DNA from: Chitinolyticbacter meiyuanensis
GTDB lineage: Bacteria > Pseudomonadota > Gammaproteobacteria > Burkholderiales > Chitinibacteraceae
DNA length: 64,000 nt
Direction: 5' to 3'
NCBI RefSeq assembly: GCF_008033135.1
Contig: NZ_CP041335.1
Location: 841,513-905,512, forward strand
The position numbers and the translations under genes are program-made. The notes under the pieces were generated by a model. That model saw only the letters and a list, made by a program, of their open reading frames with translations, did no database searches and was not told the DNA's origin. How positions within the stretch are numbered: the stretch's first letter is position 1; every line of letters starts with the position of its first letter. Below are positions 43,626 through 51,874 of the stretch, in pieces.

Positions 43626-45827
43626 ATGCGTCGTCCCGTCCACTGGCCGCAATGGCTGCTTGGCTTGCTGGTGCTGTTGCTGGTTGTCGCGCTGCAGCTC
43701 GGCGTGTTGCCGGGGCGCGGCCTCGCAGCGCTCGACGACGATCTGTACGACCTCAGATTGCGCGCCACGGCGCCGGGTGGGATCGACCCGCGCGTGGTCA
43801 TCGTCGATATCGACGAGAAGAGCCTCGCCGCGCTCGGCCGCTGGCCGTGGCGGCGCGACAAGCTTGCTGGCCTTGTCGATGCGTTGTTCGCACGTTATGG
43901 CGTCAAGGCGCTGGGTTTCGACGTGGTGTTCGCCGAGCCCGACGAAAGCGGCCTCTCCCGGCTGCGCGAGCTTGCCGCCGGCCCGCTGGCCGATGTGCAG
44001 GGGCTGGCGCCGGCGCTGACCCGGCTCGCGTCGCAACTCGATACCGATGCGCAGTTTGCCGCGTCGTTCCGTGGCCGGGCGGTGGTCACCGGCTTCTATT
44101 TCACCGGTAGTGCTGGCGAGCGCTCCAGTGGCGTGCTGCCGCCAGCGGTGCTGCCGGCCGAGGCGCTGGCCGGCACGGCCCAGACGCTGACCTCGGCCAA
44201 CCACTACGGTGGCAATCTGGCGGTACTGCAGCAGGCCGCGCTGGCCGGCGGGCACTTCGTGCCGGCGATCGATGCCGACGGCGTGACGCGCCGGGTGCCG
44301 TTGATCGCGCGCATCGGCGATCACTATTACCCCGCCTTGTCGCTGGCGCTGGTGCGTGCCGCGCTTGGCCAGCCACCGTTGTCGCCGGTGGTGCAGTCGG
44401 GCGGTGGGCAGGAGATGCTGGAGGCGCTGCGCGTCGGGCCGATGTCGCTGCCGACCGATGCGCGGGGCTGGGTCGTGGTGCCCTATCGTGGCGAACAAGG
44501 CAGCTTCCGCTACGTATCCGCCATCGACGTGCTCGAAGGCAAGGTCGAGCCCGGCTGGCTGCGCCAGCGTATCGTGCTGCTCGGCACCAGCGCGCCGGGG
44601 CTGAAGGACCTGCGGGTGACGCCGGTGGGTGAGGCCTATCCGGGCGTGGAAATCCACGCCAACCTGATTGCCGGCATGCTGGACAACGCGTTGCCGCAGC
44701 AGCCGGGCTATCTGCTCGGGGCAGAGTTCCTGTTGCTGGTGCTGCTGGCGCCGCTCGCCACCTGGCTGCTGGTGCGCCATCCGCCGCTGACAGCCACCGC
44801 GCTGCTGCTGGGGCTGACGCTGCTGGCGGTCGGCTTCAATCTGTGGCTGTGGGCGGCACATCGGCTTGACATGCCGCTGGCGGCAACACTGCTGCTGCTT
44901 GGCCTGCTCTACATCGGCAACATGGCCTGGGGCTACGTGTTCGAAGCGCGGCGCAAGCGCCAGCTGACCCGCCTCTTCGGCCAGTACGTGGTGCCCGAGC
45001 TTGTCGAGCAGATGAGTGAGGACCCGGAGCAATACACGATGCGCGGGCAGAGCCAGCAGCTCACCGTGCTGTTCACCGATGTGCGCAATTTCACTGCATT
45101 GTCGGAAGGCCTGTCGTCCGAGCAGTTGGCGTTGTTCATGAACGAATTCCTCACCGAGATTTCCACGGTGATCCGCAGTCGTTACCTGGGCACCATCGAC
45201 AAATACATCGGCGATTGCGTGATGGCGTTCTGGGGCGCGCCGGTGTTCGATCCCGATCACGCCGACAAGGCGGTACGCGCTGCGCTCGACATCCAGACCG
45301 CCATCGCCGCGCTCAACCCGCGCCTAGTCGCGCGCGGCTGGCCGCAGATCTTGGTGGGCGTCGGCGTCAACACCGGCACGGTGACCGTCGGCGACCTCGG
45401 TTCGCGCTTTCGCCTCACCTACACGGTGATGGGCGACGCGGTGAACCTCGCCTCGCGCATCGAGGGGCTGACCAAGGTCTACGGCGTGGGTGTGCTGGTG
45501 GGCGAAGACACCCGCACTGCAGCGCCGCAACTGAGTTACCGCGAGATCGATCGCGTGCGCGTACTCGGCCGCGACGAGGCGGTGACGCTGTACGAGCCGC
45601 TGCCGCCGAACGACGCGGCGGCACAGGATCGCGCCGCGCTGTTTGCCGAGGCGCTACGCCGCTATCGCGCCCGCGAATGGGATCTGGCCGAACTGCAGCT
45701 GTTGCAGCTGCAGGCTGCCGAGCCGCAGTCTGCCGTCTACGCGCTGTACCTCGCGCGGATCAGTCAGTGGCGCGCTGTGCCGCCAGCGGTGGATTGGGAT
45801 GGGGTTCATAGCTTCGAGCATAAATAA
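43626..45827 (+). CDS. CHASE2-domain class III adenylate/guanylate cyclase
   Basis: A 733-residue protein: N-terminal membrane segment (about 10-30), periplasmic CHASE2 (about 35-340), three membrane segments (about 358-430) and a class III cyclase domain (about 475-660). Metal-binding Asp residues are in LFTDVRNFTAL and KYIGDCVMAFWGAP, and TYTVMGDAVNLASRIEG carries the transition-state region. Lys in TIDKYIGD favours ATP as substrate, so cAMP is the likely product; this is inference from residue type. The sensor is of the same type as in the upstream kinase, suggesting one shared stimulus. Confidence 0.9.
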   Translation: MRRPVHWPQWLLGLLVLLLVVALQLGVLPGRGLAALDDDLYDLRLRATAPGGIDPRVVIVDIDEKSLAALGRWPWRRDKLAGLVDALFARYGVKALGFDVVFAEPDESGLSRLRELAAGPLADVQGLAPALTRLASQLDTDAQFAASFRGRAVVTGFYFTGSAGERSSGVLPPAVLPAEALAGTAQTLTSANHYGGNLAVLQQAALAGGHFVPAIDADGVTRRVPLIARIGDHYYPALSLALVRAALGQPPLSPVVQSGGGQEMLEALRVGPMSLPTDARGWVVVPYRGEQGSFRYVSAIDVLEGKVEPGWLRQRIVLLGTSAPGLKDLRVTPVGEAYPGVEIHANLIAGMLDNALPQQPGYLLGAEFLLLVLLAPLATWLLVRHPPLTATALLLGLTLLAVGFNLWLWAAHRLDMPLAATLLLLGLLYIGNMAWGYVFEARRKRQLTRLFGQYVVPELVEQMSEDPEQYTMRGQSQQLTVLFTDVRNFTALSEGLSSEQLALFMNEFLTEISTVIRSRYLGTIDKYIGDCVMAFWGAPVFDPDHADKAVRAALDIQTAIAALNPRLVARGWPQILVGVGVNTGTVTVGDLGSRFRLTYTVMGDAVNLASRIEGLTKVYGVGVLVGEDTRTAAPQLSYREIDRVRVLGRDEAVTLYEPLPPNDAAAQDRAALFAEALRRYRAREWDLAELQLLQLQAAEPQSAVYALYLARISQWRAVPPAVDWDGVHSFEHK

Positions 45828-45953
45828 GCGCCTATTCTTGCTGCATGCGGTGGCAGACCACGATTGTGAGGACGATGCGTTGAGGAAGTACGGGGTGGCC
45901 GGCAGCTTTGCCGGCGCAGACGGGGCAAGTGGCGGCGCTGGCCGGAGGCGAAC

Positions 45954-46727
45954 ATGACGCAGCTGCGTGTGCTCGGCTGCAGCGGCGGCATCGGCGGCAC
46001 CAATCGCACCACTGCCTTGTTGCTTGGCGATTCGGTGCTGCTCGATGCCGGTACCGGCGTGGGTGATCTGACCTTCGACGAACTGGTGCGTATCGACGAT
46101 GTGTTCCTCACCCATGCCCACCTCGATCACGTAGCCTGTCTGCCGATGCTGATCGATACGGTGTTTGGCAGCCGCAAGACGCCGATCACCGTGCATGCGA
46201 CGCCGGCGACGCTCGGCATCCTGAAGCAGCACGTGTTCAACTGGCTGGTGTGGCCCGACTTCACCACCATTCCCAACGTGGAAAACGCCATGCTGCGCTT
46301 CGCGCCGATGGACGTCGGCGAATCGCGCGCGGTGCCGGGTGCGGTGCTGACCGCCTTGCCCGCGCTGCACACGGTGCCGGCGGTGGCGTATGCCATCGAT
46401 TCGGGCAACGCCACCGTGGTGTTTTCCGGCGACACCGCCGATTGCGTCGAGCTGTGGCAGGCCGTCAACGCCATCGACAACCTGAAGACGCTGATCATCG
46501 AGACCGCCTTCGCCGATCGCGAGGAAGGGCTTGCCAAGCTGTCGCGCCACTTCTCGCCACGCCTGCTGATCGAGGCGCTGGCCCAACTCGATCGACCCGC
46601 CGAAGTCGAGCTGCTGATCACCCACCTCAAGCCGGCCGACCACCAGCTCACCATGCAGCAGGTGCTCGCTGCCGGCCACGCCTACCGCATCGCCCGCCTG
46701 GAACAGGGGCAGGTGCTGACCTTCTGA
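45954..46727 (+). CDS. Metallo-beta-lactamase-fold cyclic-nucleotide phosphodiesterase
   Basis: The 257-residue protein has the metal motif THAHLDH (54-59 region) plus SGDTADCVELW and ITHLKPADH as later ligands, and resembles class II 3',5'-cyclic nucleotide phosphodiesterases (yeast PDE1/CpdP-like). Directly downstream of a nucleotide cyclase, it would remove the cyclic nucleotide. GGAGGCGAAC precedes the ATG. The 126 bp before it hold a small GCCGGC hairpin and no gene. Confidence 0.85.
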   Translation: MTQLRVLGCSGGIGGTNRTTALLLGDSVLLDAGTGVGDLTFDELVRIDDVFLTHAHLDHVACLPMLIDTVFGSRKTPITVHATPATLGILKQHVFNWLVWPDFTTIPNVENAMLRFAPMDVGESRAVPGAVLTALPALHTVPAVAYAIDSGNATVVFSGDTADCVELWQAVNAIDNLKTLIIETAFADREEGLAKLSRHFSPRLLIEALAQLDRPAEVELLITHLKPADHQLTMQQVLAAGHAYRIARLEQGQVLTF

Positions 46728-46735
46728 GAGACACG

Positions 46736-49084
46736 ATGAACCAGTCCGTCACCGCCCCCGATGCCCTCGACTTCATGCGCCAGCTGCAGGCGCTGACCAC
46801 GCGGGTGCATGACACCGCCAACCTCGACGAGATCCTGCTGGAGATCGGCCCGGCCGTGTGCGAGGTGTTCGGCGCCGAGCGCATCACCATCTACATCGCT
46901 GGCGACGACGGTAACGAGATCGTCTCCCGGCTCAAGACCGGGCTGGAAGGCTTTCGCGAGCTGCGCATCCCGGTGGATGACCGCAGCATCGCCGGCTACG
47001 TGGCCAACCACAAGCGGCTGGTGAACATCCGCAATGTGTACGACGCGCAGGAGCTCGCTGCCTACAGCCCCACGCTGCAGTTCCTGCAGGCGGTGGACAA
47101 GCAGACCGGCTTCAAGGCGCGCGAGATGCTGGCCGCGCCCATCCTTGCCGAGGCAGACGGCACGCTGATCGGGGTGATCCAGCTGATCAACCGCCGCAGC
47201 CAACAGCCGTTCGACGCGATGGGCGAGGAGGGCGTGCGCCTGTTTGCCAAGACGCTCGCGGTGGCCTTGCGCCAGCGCCAGCAGCCGTTCCCGTTCGGCC
47301 CGTACGGCAAGTACCAGGGGCTCGTCACCAGCGGCGCGATGACGCCGTCGGCGTTCCAGGTGGCGGTGCGTGAGGCGCAGCGTGCCAAGCTCGATCTGGA
47401 AACGGTGCTGACGCAGAACTACCAGGTGAAGCCGGCGGTGCTGGGGGCTGCGCTGGCGCAGTTCTTCGGCGTGCCCTACGAGCCGTTCCGTGCCGAGCGG
47501 GCCAAGCCGCTCGATCTGATGAAATCGATCAAGCGCGAGTACGCGGCCGAGCACGAATGGCTGCCGGTGGAGGGCGACGGCAAACAGCTGACCGTGATCG
47601 CGACCGATCCGGAGCGCGTGCGCGCCGGCCACGTGGTCGCCCACGTGTTCCCAGGCCGGCAGGTGGCGTTCCGCATCACCACCCGCGCCGAATTCCAGCA
47701 GACGCTGGCGCAGTTCTTCGGCGAGGAAAACGGCATCGGCGGTGGCGACATCGATGCGCTGCTGTCGGGCATGGAAGGCGACGAGATCGAGACGCTGACC
47801 AGCGAGGACATCACCGCTGCGCAGGACAACGAGCTGGTGAAGCTGGTGAACCAGATCATCGTTGACGCGCACCGCCAGGGCGCCTCCGACATCCACATCG
47901 AGCCCGCCCCCGGCAACGACAAGCTGCGCATCCGCTTCCGCCGCGATGGCGCGCTGTCGGTCTACCGCGAAGTGCCGGCGGCGTACCGCAGCCCCATGGT
48001 CACCCGGCTCAAGATCATGTGCGATCTCGACATCTCCGAACGGCGCAAGCCGCAGGACGGCAAGATCAAGTTCAAGAAATTCATGCCGGGCCTCGACATC
48101 GAGCTGCGCGTCGCCACCATCCCGACTGCAGGCGGGGTGGAGGACGTGGTGATGCGTATCCTCGCCGCGGGCGAGCCGCTGCCGCTCGACAAGCTGGCAC
48201 TGTCGCCGTACAACCTGACGACGCTGAAGTCGGTGGTCGCCAAGCCCTACGGCCTGTTCTTCGTCTGCGGTCCCACCGGCTCGGGCAAGACCACCACGCT
48301 GCACTCGGTGCTCAAGCACCTCAACACCGACGAGACCAAGATCTGGACTGCCGAAGACCCGGTCGAGATCACGCAGAAGGGCCTGCGCCAGGTGCAGGTG
48401 AACGTGAAGGCCGGTCTCACCTTTGCCAGCGTGATGCGCGCCTTCCTGCGCGCTGATCCGGACATCATCATGGTCGGTGAAATGCGCGATGCCGAGACCA
48501 CCGGCATCGGCATCGAGGCCTCTCTGACCGGCCACCTGGTGCTGGCCACGCTGCATACCAACAGCGCGCCCGAATCGGTGATCCGCCTCCTGGACATGGG
48601 CATGGACCCGTTCAATTTCGCCGATGCGCTGCTCGGCATCCTGGCGCAGCGGCTGGCGCGACGGCTATGCAGCTGCAAGAGGCCCTATGTGGCAACGCAG
48701 GCGGAGCTGAAGCTGATGCTCGACGAATATGCCAGCGAGCTGCAGCACACCCGGGCCTGGCAGGAGAATCCCAAAGCGAGCTTCGAGGCGATCTACCAGG
48801 AATGGATCAAGCGCTTTGGTGGTGAGGACGGCAAGATCACGCTGTATGAGCCGGTGGGCTGCGAGGCTTGCAACAACACTGGCTACAAGGGCCGGGTGGG
48901 CCTGCACGAGCTGCTGGTGGGCAGCGACGAAGTCAAGCGGCTGGTGCAGGAGCGCGCCCGGGTGGCGCAGATCCTGGCGCAGGCGCTGGAAGAGGGCATG
49001 CGCACGCTGAAGCAGGATGGCATTGAGAAAGTGCTGGCCGGCATCACCGATCTGCACCAGGTGCGCGCCGTGTGCATCAAGTAG
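46736..49084 (+). CDS. GAF-domain GspE/PilB-type secretion ATPase
   Basis: Domains in order (782 aa): GAF (about 15-175; ERITIYIAGDDGNEI...SIAGYVANHKRLVNIRNVYD), a T2SSE_N/MshEN-like domain (about 200-345), and a type II secretion/type IV pilus ATPase. The ATPase has Walker A GPTGSGKTT near 512, an Asp box, Walker B with IMVGEMRDAETT, a His box and the four-cysteine zinc site (LCSCKR and CEACNNTGYKGR). No other secretion or pilus gene adjoins it. A GAF input on such a motor suggests cyclic nucleotide or other small-ligand control. Confidence 0.88.
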   Translation: MNQSVTAPDALDFMRQLQALTTRVHDTANLDEILLEIGPAVCEVFGAERITIYIAGDDGNEIVSRLKTGLEGFRELRIPVDDRSIAGYVANHKRLVNIRNVYDAQELAAYSPTLQFLQAVDKQTGFKAREMLAAPILAEADGTLIGVIQLINRRSQQPFDAMGEEGVRLFAKTLAVALRQRQQPFPFGPYGKYQGLVTSGAMTPSAFQVAVREAQRAKLDLETVLTQNYQVKPAVLGAALAQFFGVPYEPFRAERAKPLDLMKSIKREYAAEHEWLPVEGDGKQLTVIATDPERVRAGHVVAHVFPGRQVAFRITTRAEFQQTLAQFFGEENGIGGGDIDALLSGMEGDEIETLTSEDITAAQDNELVKLVNQIIVDAHRQGASDIHIEPAPGNDKLRIRFRRDGALSVYREVPAAYRSPMVTRLKIMCDLDISERRKPQDGKIKFKKFMPGLDIELRVATIPTAGGVEDVVMRILAAGEPLPLDKLALSPYNLTTLKSVVAKPYGLFFVCGPTGSGKTTTLHSVLKHLNTDETKIWTAEDPVEITQKGLRQVQVNVKAGLTFASVMRAFLRADPDIIMVGEMRDAETTGIGIEASLTGHLVLATLHTNSAPESVIRLLDMGMDPFNFADALLGILAQRLARRLCSCKRPYVATQAELKLMLDEYASELQHTRAWQENPKASFEAIYQEWIKRFGGEDGKITLYEPVGCEACNNTGYKGRVGLHELLVGSDEVKRLVQERARVAQILAQALEEGMRTLKQDGIEKVLAGITDLHQVRAVCIK

Positions 49085-49149
49085 CACCGCCGGTCCGAAC
49101 ATCAATGATTGCTAATGTTTGACGGCGTAAGATTAAAGCTTTCGATCTG

Positions 49150-50487
49150 ATGGGGTTGGCTATGCCTTCCGCTGCCCGAGCGGCGCAAGAACCGGTATTG
49201 CGACGTGCCACTGTCGGCGTGCTGGCGCTGGTGGCGCTGGTGGCGCTGACGTTGCTGCTGCTGGTCTGGCATGAATACGGCATGAATCGTGTGCTGCGCA
49301 TCGATGCGCAGTCCAAGGTGGCCTTCCACGCCATTGACGATCGCAGCCAGGGTGGCAGCTCGGTGGCGCGGCTGGTGCGCAGCGAGCGCGGCGTTGGCGT
49401 CGACTGCAAGATCGAGATGACCTACCAGTGGCCTTTCTGCGAGCTGAAGATGGTGCTCGCCAAGCCCCCGCAGGGGCTGGACCTCAGCCGCTTCGATACC
49501 ATTCGCCTCAAGCTGCACTACAGCGGTCAGAGCAAGCGGGTGCGGGTCTATCTGCTCAACCACGATCCGCGCTATTCGCGGGCGGATAACCCGGTCTCCG
49601 ACAAGATCAACGAGCTCTCGTACGAGCCTGCCCGCTATCCGCAAGGCTTGACGGTGGGCTTGGGCAATTTCTCCGTGGCCGGCTGGTGGCGCGAGGAGAT
49701 GAACATCCCGCTTGAGCACAGCCAGCCCGATTTTCGCCATATCACTGCCATCGACATCGCCACCGGCGAAATCACCACGCCCGGTGCACACCGCATTGAG
49801 GTAGAGTCGATCGAATTCCACGGCAAATGGCTGAGCGCGGCGCAGTTGCGGCTCGCCATCATCGCCATGTGGCTGCTGGCCTCCGTGGTCTACCTGGCGG
49901 CCGCTTTCTCGCGCGCCCGGTTGGCGTTGCGATTAGCACGCGATCGCGAAGCCGATCTGCAGGCGCTGAACCAGAGCCTGCAGCTCAAGGGCGAAGAGCT
50001 CACCCACATGGCGCATCGTGATCCGCTGACTGGTGCATTGAACCGCGCCGGTGCCCGCGATCTCTTGTACGACGGCTCGGTCGAGGCGCAACAGCAGGGG
50101 CGGCATATGTCGCTGTTGTTTGCCGATCTCGACCATTTCAAGCGCATCAACGACAGCCACGGCCACGCCATGGGTGATGCGGTGCTGGTGCGTTTCGTCG
50201 AGGTGATCCGCGCCGCAACGCGCGGCCAGGATCAACTGGTGCGCTGGGGCGGCGAGGAATTTCTGCTGGTGCTGCCCGATACCACGCTGGACGCCGCCGC
50301 CGCGCTGGCCGGCAAGCTGCGCGATGCAATGCAGTCAGCGCAATGGCCGATCGCCGAGGGCGTGACGGCCAGCTTTGGCGTGGCCGAGCTCAAGCTGGAG
50401 CGCATCCAGGATTGCATCAGTCGCGCGGATGCGGCGCTGTACCGGGCCAAGCAGGGCGGTCGGAACCGGGTGGAACTGGCTGACTGA
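49150..50487 (+). CDS. Diguanylate cyclase with a periplasmic beta-rich domain
   Basis: The 445-residue product has a membrane segment (about 20-42), a periplasmic domain (about 45-228), a second membrane segment (about 233-258), a coiled coil and a GGDEF domain (about 285-445). The active site is RWGGEEF and an I-site RGQD stands five residues before it. The periplasmic part (FHAIDDRSQGGSS...LDLSRFDTIRLKLHYSGQSKRVRVYLLN) looks like a CBM11/CIA30-type jelly roll, so it may sense a sugar or polymer; that is inference from strand pattern. Its 3' end overlaps the convergent APS kinase gene by 71 bp. Confidence 0.85.
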   Translation: MGLAMPSAARAAQEPVLRRATVGVLALVALVALTLLLLVWHEYGMNRVLRIDAQSKVAFHAIDDRSQGGSSVARLVRSERGVGVDCKIEMTYQWPFCELKMVLAKPPQGLDLSRFDTIRLKLHYSGQSKRVRVYLLNHDPRYSRADNPVSDKINELSYEPARYPQGLTVGLGNFSVAGWWREEMNIPLEHSQPDFRHITAIDIATGEITTPGAHRIEVESIEFHGKWLSAAQLRLAIIAMWLLASVVYLAAAFSRARLALRLARDREADLQALNQSLQLKGEELTHMAHRDPLTGALNRAGARDLLYDGSVEAQQQGRHMSLLFADLDHFKRINDSHGHAMGDAVLVRFVEVIRAATRGQDQLVRWGGEEFLLVLPDTTLDAAAALAGKLRDAMQSAQWPIAEGVTASFGVAELKLERIQDCISRADAALYRAKQGGRNRVELAD

Positions 50488-51010
50488 CGCTTGCTGGGGA
50501 CAGGTATGGCGCCAGTAGCAACAGCAGCCGGGCCACGCAGCTGGCGTGATCGAGCACGCTGGTGTCGAGCGCCAGCGCCGCCTGTGGCGGCTCGTACGGC
50601 GCATCGATGCCGGTCAGTCCCTTTACCGTGCCGGCACGCGCCGCGGCATACAGGCCTTTGGGATCGCGCGCTTCGCACACGGCCAGCGGCGTGCTGCACC
50701 ACACTTCGATCAAGGCACCGTCCACTGCCGCGCGCAATGCGCTGCGATGGATTGCACGCGGCGCAATCAGTGCCACCAGCGGCAGGATGCCGTCCTGCCG
50801 TAGCTGCTGCGCCATCGCGCCGGCGCGGCGGGCCTGTTCCAGCCGGTCGGCATCGCTGTAGCCAAGATCGGCACAGGGGCCGGCGCGCAGCACATCGCCA
50901 TCGAGCACCTGGTTGTTGAGGCCGCGCTCGACCAGTGCAAGCGACAGCGCATGCGCCAGTGTCGATTTGCCGGCGCCAGGCAGGCCAGTGAACAGCAGGG
51001 CGGGCAGCAT
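50417..51010 (-). CDS. Adenylylsulfate (APS) kinase
   Basis: APS kinase makes PAPS, the sulfate donor for sulfotransferases. The 197-residue protein has the P-loop FTGLPGAGKST (about 7-17), LDGDVLRAG, LGYSDADR, and the family block EVWCSTPLAVCEARDPKGLYAAARAGTVKGLTGIDAPYEPP. The C-terminal 25 residues are outside the usual fold. No ATP sulfurylase (cysDN) gene adjoins it, so APS must come from elsewhere. It is divergent from the oxygenase and sulfotransferase genes, which probably use its product. ATG 51010 with GAGGTGACC. Confidence 0.9.
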   Translation of the reverse strand: MLPALLFTGLPGAGKSTLAHALSLALVERGLNNQVLDGDVLRAGPCADLGYSDADRLEQARRAGAMAQQLRQDGILPLVALIAPRAIHRSALRAAVDGALIEVWCSTPLAVCEARDPKGLYAAARAGTVKGLTGIDAPYEPPQAALALDTSVLDHASCVARLLLLLAPYLSPASVSQPVPPGSDRPAWPGTAPHPRD

Positions 51011-51073
51011 GATGGTCACCTCAACGTAAACCCGCCTAGAATGCGGCATCCCCAACCCGATGTCATCCCGAGC

Positions 51074-51874
51074 ATGCCCGCGCTGCCGCTCTGTTCCCGC
51101 TTGCCGTTGTCGTTCGATCCTGCGCAGCTGGCAAGCCTCCTGGCCGCCGTGCCCGAGGCGGCATGGCACGCGCACTTCAATACCGGCAACTACGTCGGCG
51201 GCTGGTCGGGCGCTGCGCTGGTCGCTCCGGCACAGGCGCCGACGCCACTGGCACCGCCCGGGCGCGACGAGACGGTCATCGAAACGGCGCTGCTACGGGC
51301 GCAACCGGGCTGGCGTGCCGTACTGGCGGCATTGCCCGGCACCGCGCGCAGCGCGCGGCTGCTCAAGCTCGCGCCCGGCTCACGCATCCTCGAGCATGCA
51401 GATCCGGATCTTGGTGACGCGGACGGCGACCTGCGGCTGCATATCCCGCTGCAGACCGACGACGCTGTCGAGTTCTGCGTGGCCGGCCGGGCCATCCCGA
51501 TGCGGGTGGGCGAGTGCTGGATGCTCGATCTGTCGTTGCCGCATCGTGTCGACAACGCGAGCCCTCGCGATCGCGTCCATCTGGTGGTCGATGTGCGCCG
51601 CGGGCCGGCGCTGCTGGCCGCCATTGCTGCCGGCCTCGCCGGTACCCCGGCGCCACAGCCAGCCCGTGGCGAGCGCGAACTCGCCCGCTTTCGGGATGCG
51701 GTATTGGCCGATCCGGCCAGGATGCGGGCATTGGCCGAGCTCACCGACCCATCGGCTTTCCGTGTCGCAGTGCTGGGCGAGGCTGCCGCGATGGACTACC
51801 ACTTTGGCGAGGATGATCTGGCTGCTGCAATGCGCCGTGGTCGGCGTGACTGGATGACGCAATGGATCGTCTGA
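51074..51874 (+). CDS. Aspartyl/asparaginyl beta-hydroxylase-like oxygenase
   Basis: The 266-residue product matches the Asp_Arg_Hydrox fold. It has HFNTGNYVGGWSGAALVAP near 32-50, then ILEHADPDLGDADGDLRLHIPLQTDD and GECWMLDLSLPHRVDNAS...HLVVDV, giving metal-binding histidines and the 2-oxoglutarate-binding region. It may hydroxylate a residue or small molecule. Its stop overlaps the sulfotransferase start by 13 bp, so the two are translationally coupled. ATG 51041 is an alternative start; neither has a strong ribosome site. Confidence 0.78.
   Translation: MPALPLCSRLPLSFDPAQLASLLAAVPEAAWHAHFNTGNYVGGWSGAALVAPAQAPTPLAPPGRDETVIETALLRAQPGWRAVLAALPGTARSARLLKLAPGSRILEHADPDLGDADGDLRLHIPLQTDDAVEFCVAGRAIPMRVGECWMLDLSLPHRVDNASPRDRVHLVVDVRRGPALLAAIAAGLAGTPAPQPARGERELARFRDAVLADPARMRALAELTDPSAFRVAVLGEAAAMDYHFGEDDLAAAMRRGRRDWMTQWIV

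Noticed and set aside
42035..43861. A 608-codon minus-strand frame under the PP2C and FHA genes
   Set aside because: It crosses three sense genes and has shadow-like composition.
46682..48556. A 624-codon minus-strand frame under the secretion ATPase
   Set aside because: Same reason: antisense shadow of a recognisable ATPase.
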